Shown here: one piece after another, positions 59,598-64,000 of the stretch | How positions within the stretch are numbered: the first letter of the stretch is position 1 | How the letters are laid out: each line of letters starts with the position of its first letter | Assembly: GCF_001278705.1 (NCBI RefSeq) | Contig: NZ_CP012600.1 | Span: forward strand, 3,502,917 to 3,566,916 | Direction: 5' to 3' | Origin: Bacillus gobiensis | Lineage (GTDB): Bacteria; Bacillota; Bacilli; Bacillales; Bacillaceae | Length of the DNA: 64,000 nt | Program-made: the position numbers and the translations under genes | Notes under the pieces: generated by a model | What the model was told of the DNA's origin: nothing | What the model saw: the letters and a program-made list of their open reading frames with translations, nothing else | The model's database searches: none

Positions 59598-62078
59598 ATG
59601 AGTGAGCAAAATAACACACCGAAAGTGACCGGAATTAATATTAGCCAAGAAATGCGTACGTCCTTTTTAGATTACGCGATGAGTGTTATCGTTTCACGGG
59701 CTCTCCCGGATGTCCGCGACGGACTGAAGCCTGTGCATAGAAGAATATTGTATGCCATGAACGATCTTGGTATGACCAGCGACAAACCATACAAAAAATC
59801 TGCACGTATTGTTGGGGAAGTCATCGGAAAATACCATCCCCACGGTGATGTGGCCGTTTATGATTCAATGGTTCGGATGGCACAGGATTTTAACTATCGT
59901 TATATGCTGGTGGATGGCCATGGTAACTTTGGATCGGTAGATGGCGATTCTGCTGCAGCGATGCGTTACACCGAAGCGCGGATGTCAAAAATCGCGATGG
60001 AAATTTTGCGCGATATTACGAAAGACACGATTGATTATCAGGACAATTACGATGGTGCGGAAAAAGAACCAATTGTCATGCCGTCAAGGTTTCCAAATCT
60101 TCTTGTAAACGGTGCGTCAGGAATTGCAGTCGGAATGGCAACAAACATTCCCCCTCACCAGCTTGGAGAAGTCATTGACGGAGTTTTGGCAGTCAGCCAT
60201 GATCCAGAAATCGGCACACAAGAGCTGATGGAAATCATTCCTGGCCCTGATTTTCCGACAGCCGGACAGATTATCGGCAGAAGCGGTATTCGCAAGGCCT
60301 ATGAAACCGGCCGGGGATCCATTACACTCCGGGCAAAAACGGAAATTGAAACAACAGCATCCGGAAAACAGATTATTATCGTAAAAGAGCTGCCATATCA
60401 GGTAAACAAAGCCAAATTAATCGAAAAGATAGCCGATCTAGTCCGTGACAAAAAAATCGATGGGATCACTGATCTCAGGGATGAATCAGACCGTAACGGA
60501 ATGAGAATTGTCATTGAATTACGAAGAGATGCAAACGTCCATGTGCTTTTAAATAATTTGTATAAGCAAACGGCTTTGCAAACTTCTTTTGGAATCAATC
60601 TTTTGGCGCTTGTTAACGGACAGCCGAAGGTGTTAAGCCTGAAGCAGTGTCTTTTTTATTACTTGGAACATCAAAAGGTTGTCATTAAACGGCGGACAGC
60701 GTTTGAGTTAAGAAAAGCCGAGGCAAGGGCCCACATTCTCGAAGGATTGCGAATTGCACTTGATCACCTTGATGAAGTGATTGCACTTATCAGAGGTTCT
60801 CAAACAGGGGATATCGCTAAAAATGGCTTGATCGAGCAATTTTCATTAACAGAAAAACAGGCTCAAGCCATCTTGGATATGCGTTTGCAGCGTTTAACTG
60901 GACTTGAACGAGAAAAAATTGAAGATGAGTATAAAGGATTAATTGCCTTGATCGCGGAGTTAAAAGAAATCCTCGCCAATGAAGAAAAGGTTCTGGAAAT
61001 TATCAGAGAAGAGCTCATTGAAATCAAGGAGCGCTTTAATGATGAGCGGCGAACTGAAATTATCACCGCGGGAATTGAAGCGATCGAAGATGAAGATTTA
61101 ATTACACAAGAGAATATTGTTCTCACGCTTACTCACAATGGCTACATTAAACGTCTCCCTTCTTCAACCTACCGCAGTCAAAAACGCGGAGGAAAAGGAA
61201 TTCAAGGGATGGGAACAAACGAAGATGATTTTGTTGAACATCTTATTTCTACCTCCACGCACGATACGATACTTTTCTTTTCAAATAAAGGGAAGGTTTA
61301 TCGAGCGAAAGGATATGAAATCCCTGAATTCGGCAGAACGGCTAAAGGGATTCCGATTATCAATCTGTTAGAAGTTGAAAAAGGAGAATGGATTAATGCC
61401 ATTATTCCTGTGACTGAGTTTGATGATTCGTCTTATCTTTTCTTTACGACGAAGCAAGGAATTTCAAAACGCACGACGCTTTCCCAGTTTGCCAACATCC
61501 GAAATAACGGGTTGATTGCTCTGGGCCTTCGGGAGGATGATGAGCTGATTTCGGTTCGGCTGACAGATGGCAAAAAGGATATCATTATTGGAACAAAAGA
61601 CGGGCTTCTGATCCGTTTCCATGAAACCGATGTCCGCCAAATGGGCCGAACAGCTGCCGGAGTCAAAGGCATCAGTCTTTCTGAAGATGATTTAGTCGTT
61701 GGAATGGAGATTCTAGAAGAAGATTCCCATGTCTTGATCGTAACGGAAAAGGGATATGGAAAACGAACTCCTGCAAAAGATTACAGAGTTCAAAGCCGTG
61801 GAGGAAAAGGGCTTAAAACGTGTAAGATAACGGAAAATAACGGTTCTCTCATTACTGTCAAAGCGACAAACGGGGAAGAGGACTTGATGATTATTACAGC
61901 CAGCGGAGTGATTATCCGTATGGATATCAATGATATCTCTCAGACCGGCCGTGTAACTCAAGGGGTCAGGTTGATCCGTTTGGGCGAGCAAGAGCATGTT
62001 GCTACAGTTGCATTGGTTGAAAAAAATGAAGAACTGGAAGAAGAAACGGCTGAAGAAATTGAAGCGAAAGAAGAATAA
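59598..62078 (+). CDS. gyrA: DNA gyrase subunit A (Val at quinolone position)
   Basis: An 826-residue subunit with catalytic Tyr124 ([10 protein letters not shown]) and a C-terminal beta-pinwheel ([15 protein letters not shown]). In the quinolone-resistance region it reads [11 protein letters not shown]: Val85 (codon GTG) stands where Bacillus normally has Ser (E. coli Ser83), while the acidic residue (Asp89) is kept. AGGGAGG precedes the ATG. The protein ends in an acidic tail as usual. Confidence 0.97.
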   Translation: MSEQNNTPKVTGINISQEMRTSFLDYAMSVIVSRALPDVRDGLKPVHRRILYAMNDLGMTSDKPYKKSARIVGEVIGKYHPHGDVAVYDSMVRMAQDFNYRYMLVDGHGNFGSVDGDSAAAMRYTEARMSKIAMEILRDITKDTIDYQDNYDGAEKEPIVMPSRFPNLLVNGASGIAVGMATNIPPHQLGEVIDGVLAVSHDPEIGTQELMEIIPGPDFPTAGQIIGRSGIRKAYETGRGSITLRAKTEIETTASGKQIIIVKELPYQVNKAKLIEKIADLVRDKKIDGITDLRDESDRNGMRIVIELRRDANVHVLLNNLYKQTALQTSFGINLLALVNGQPKVLSLKQCLFYYLEHQKVVIKRRTAFELRKAEARAHILEGLRIALDHLDEVIALIRGSQTGDIAKNGLIEQFSLTEKQAQAILDMRLQRLTGLEREKIEDEYKGLIALIAELKEILANEEKVLEIIREELIEIKERFNDERRTEIITAGIEAIEDEDLITQENIVLTLTHNGYIKRLPSSTYRSQKRGGKGIQGMGTNEDDFVEHLISTSTHDTILFFSNKGKVYRAKGYEIPEFGRTAKGIPIINLLEVEKGEWINAIIPVTEFDDSSYLFFTTKQGISKRTTLSQFANIRNNGLIALGLREDDELISVRLTDGKKDIIIGTKDGLLIRFHETDVRQMGRTAAGVKGISLSEDDLVVGMEILEEDSHVLIVTEKGYGKRTPAKDYRVQSRGGKGLKTCKITENNGSLITVKATNGEEDLMIITASGVIIRMDINDISQTGRVTQGVRLIRLGEQEHVATVALVEKNEELEEETAEEIEAKEE

Positions 62079-62085
62079 AGAAGAA

Positions 62086-62116
62086 AAGAGCCAGGATGAT
62101 TCCTGGCTCTTTTTTG
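62086..62116 (+). terminator. gyrA terminator
   Basis: AAGAGCCAGGA and TCCTGGCTCTT form a perfect 11-bp stem with a 4-base loop and TTTTT. Confidence 0.93.
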
Positions 62117-62236
62117 TCGGGAATAAAGATACCAAGTAAAGACATTGGGTATTTTTTCTTATATAATATGTATAAATATATAGGTCTTTTTTCTCATTAT
62201 TCGATTTCATTTCTATGTTGAAAGGAATGTTTGTTT

Positions 62237-63207
62237 ATGTTGAATGACCGCCTTCAGTCGGGAGATACTCTTAATCAAGATATTTTTCTTTATTCGTCCA
62301 TTCCTTTTTAAAAAAAAAGGAACAGTGTTGGATGAGGAACATATCACGATGCTTCAGCTGTTTTTTCTTATAGATAATGAAAGCGCAGCTCCGGTTGATA
62401 CGTCTGAAAAAGAGCAAAATCATCAGCCGTCGGACTTTGATAAAGAATTTACGATAACTGTGAAAGCATACGAAAAGGATTTTATGTCTTGGCAAGCAGG
62501 GAGTAAGGTTGATGTCTTTTCTGCTCGTAAAGCGATTTTGCCGTTGGTTGATTTGTCGTTATCATCCCCTGAGAAGGTTTTTAAGAAGCTTTTGCAATTG
62601 AAAGAGAAGGATTACCTGCACAGATTCCATTTGTATGGCACTACTTGGAGCAATTACGGCAGCAAAAATGCAAATGGATCGGGGAGATATTGTACAAATT
62701 GCATTGGCTGGCTATTTATCTGATTGTGGGATATCCCAGCTTTCGCACGGAGATAGGAAGGTTGATGCTCTCTACAAAAAACACCCGGCCCTTAGCTGTA
62801 AAATGCTAGAAAACGCTTCGGTGATATCGCAAAAAGCAAAGGTTGCAATCCTTCAGCATCATGAGCTTATAAATGGGAGCGGATATCCTTTATCTATCAA
62901 AGGAGATCAAATTCATTTATTTGGTAAAATCCTTTCAGGTTCTCGAGCGGTTATTGATTTTTTTATAGAAAAAAATAAGAGAAATGATTCAAATTGGCTG
63001 ATGTCTTTTGAGAACTTTACGAGGCAGCATCTGATTTTTTATGATGAAGCTGTAATGAAGCGAATCACTATATTCATAATGAACTCTTTAAAACATTCTA
63101 CTATTGTTCTTTCTAACGGGAAAATAGGAGAAATCGTTTTTCACGAAAACGACTCTCTCTCACGACCGCTCATCAGTGTTAATGAAGAGATCATTTCTTT
63201 AAGCTAG
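62237..63207 (+). pseudogene. HD-GYP-like gene broken by two frameshifts
   Basis: The reading starts at ATG 62237 (MLNDRLQSGDTLNQDIFLYS, frame 2). It shifts at TTTTTAAAAAAAAAGG (62305-62322) to frame 0 (FKKKGTVLDEEHITMLQLFF...). It shifts again near 62634-62640 to frame 1 (MALLGAITAAKMQMDRGDIV...) and ends at 63207. The joined protein of about 320 residues resembles an HD-GYP domain protein: HHELINGSGYP is the GYP part, but the HD motif is degenerate (LSDCGI in place of LHDIGK). Such genes would degrade cyclic di-GMP; this one would be inactive or non-canonical even if intact. Confidence 0.75.
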
Positions 63208-63280
63208 AGAAATGATTTATCGATTGATTACATAAAATAAGGGCAAGTTTTTTTAAATCTAATTTTTTTTATAAAAGTTG

Positions 63281-63309
63281 TTGACTATTATTTTTACAGA
63301 TGATATATT
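63281..63309 (+). promoter_or_regulatory. rRNA operon promoter
   Basis: TTGACT and TATATT with a 17-base spacer, about 120 bases before the 16S gene, followed by an rRNA-type leader (TTGAAAACTAAACAAG). Confidence 0.8.
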
Positions 63310-63430
63310 TATATGGTCGCTTTAAGAGCGGCGGAAAAAGTTCCTTGAAAACTAAACAAGACAAACGTACCTGTTAATTCTAAATGTTTTAAAAAAATCG
63401 CATAGGCGACTATGCGTAGTCAGTCAAACT

Positions 63431-64000
<570 letters not shown>

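Overview
The window is the replication-origin region of a low-GC Gram-positive, endospore-forming Bacillaceae close to Bacillus subtilis. The evidence is the conserved gene order rpmH-dnaA-dnaN-rlbA-recF-remB-gyrB-gyrA-rRNA, soj/spo0J/noc, the wal operon, and sporulation genes (yyaC, yidC/spoIIIJ, jag). The partial 16S rRNA at the right end is also Bacillus-like. The species cannot be fixed from sequence alone.

Layout. 1-4.2 kb: a polymorphic-toxin locus (two WXG-like helpers, an LXG toxin with a deaminase-like tip, an immunity protein), followed by a decayed second toxin module and the start of another probable immunity gene. 4.4-16 kb: accessory metabolism and efflux. This holds three MFS exporters, a carboxymuconolactone-decarboxylase-like protein, an amidase, a YhjB/YhjC-type symporter pair with an M20 amidohydrolase, a MarR regulator divergent from a DHA2 exporter, and an HxlR regulator divergent from a flavodoxin-fold oxidoreductase. 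16-25 kb: htrC, walJIHKR (cell-wall homeostasis) and an M23 endopeptidase, then a Lys-Glu-Phe tRNA cluster. 25-37 kb: purA with PurBoxes, dnaC helicase, two broken genes, rplI-gdpP-yybS, rpsF-ssb-rpsR with its autoregulatory leader, and ychF. 37-41 kb: yyzM, a gene remnant, and a foreign GC-rich cassette (frameshifted aldo/keto reductase plus TetR regulator). 41-52 kb: yyaC, parB-parA, a variable segment of small unknown genes, noc-rsmG-mnmG-mnmE, then jag-yidC-rnpA-rpmH. 52-64 kb: the bipartite oriC flanking dnaA, dnaN, rlbA, recF, remB, gyrB, gyrA, a broken HD-GYP gene and the start of an rRNA operon.

How it works together. DnaA boxes lie in three places: rpmH-dnaA, dnaA-dnaN (with DnaA-trios and an AT-rich unwinding element) and, less expectedly, mnmE-jag. 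Four parS or parS-like sites (9.5, 21.4, 34.7 and 41.5 kb) would load ParB for segregation, and a near-consensus Noc site sits just upstream of noc. Transcription mostly points away from the origin on both arms.

Most notable: GyrA carries Val at the classic quinolone-resistance Ser position; at least four genes are broken by single indels or a nonsense codon; and the toxin locus carries a decayed spare module sharing its core with the intact toxin.
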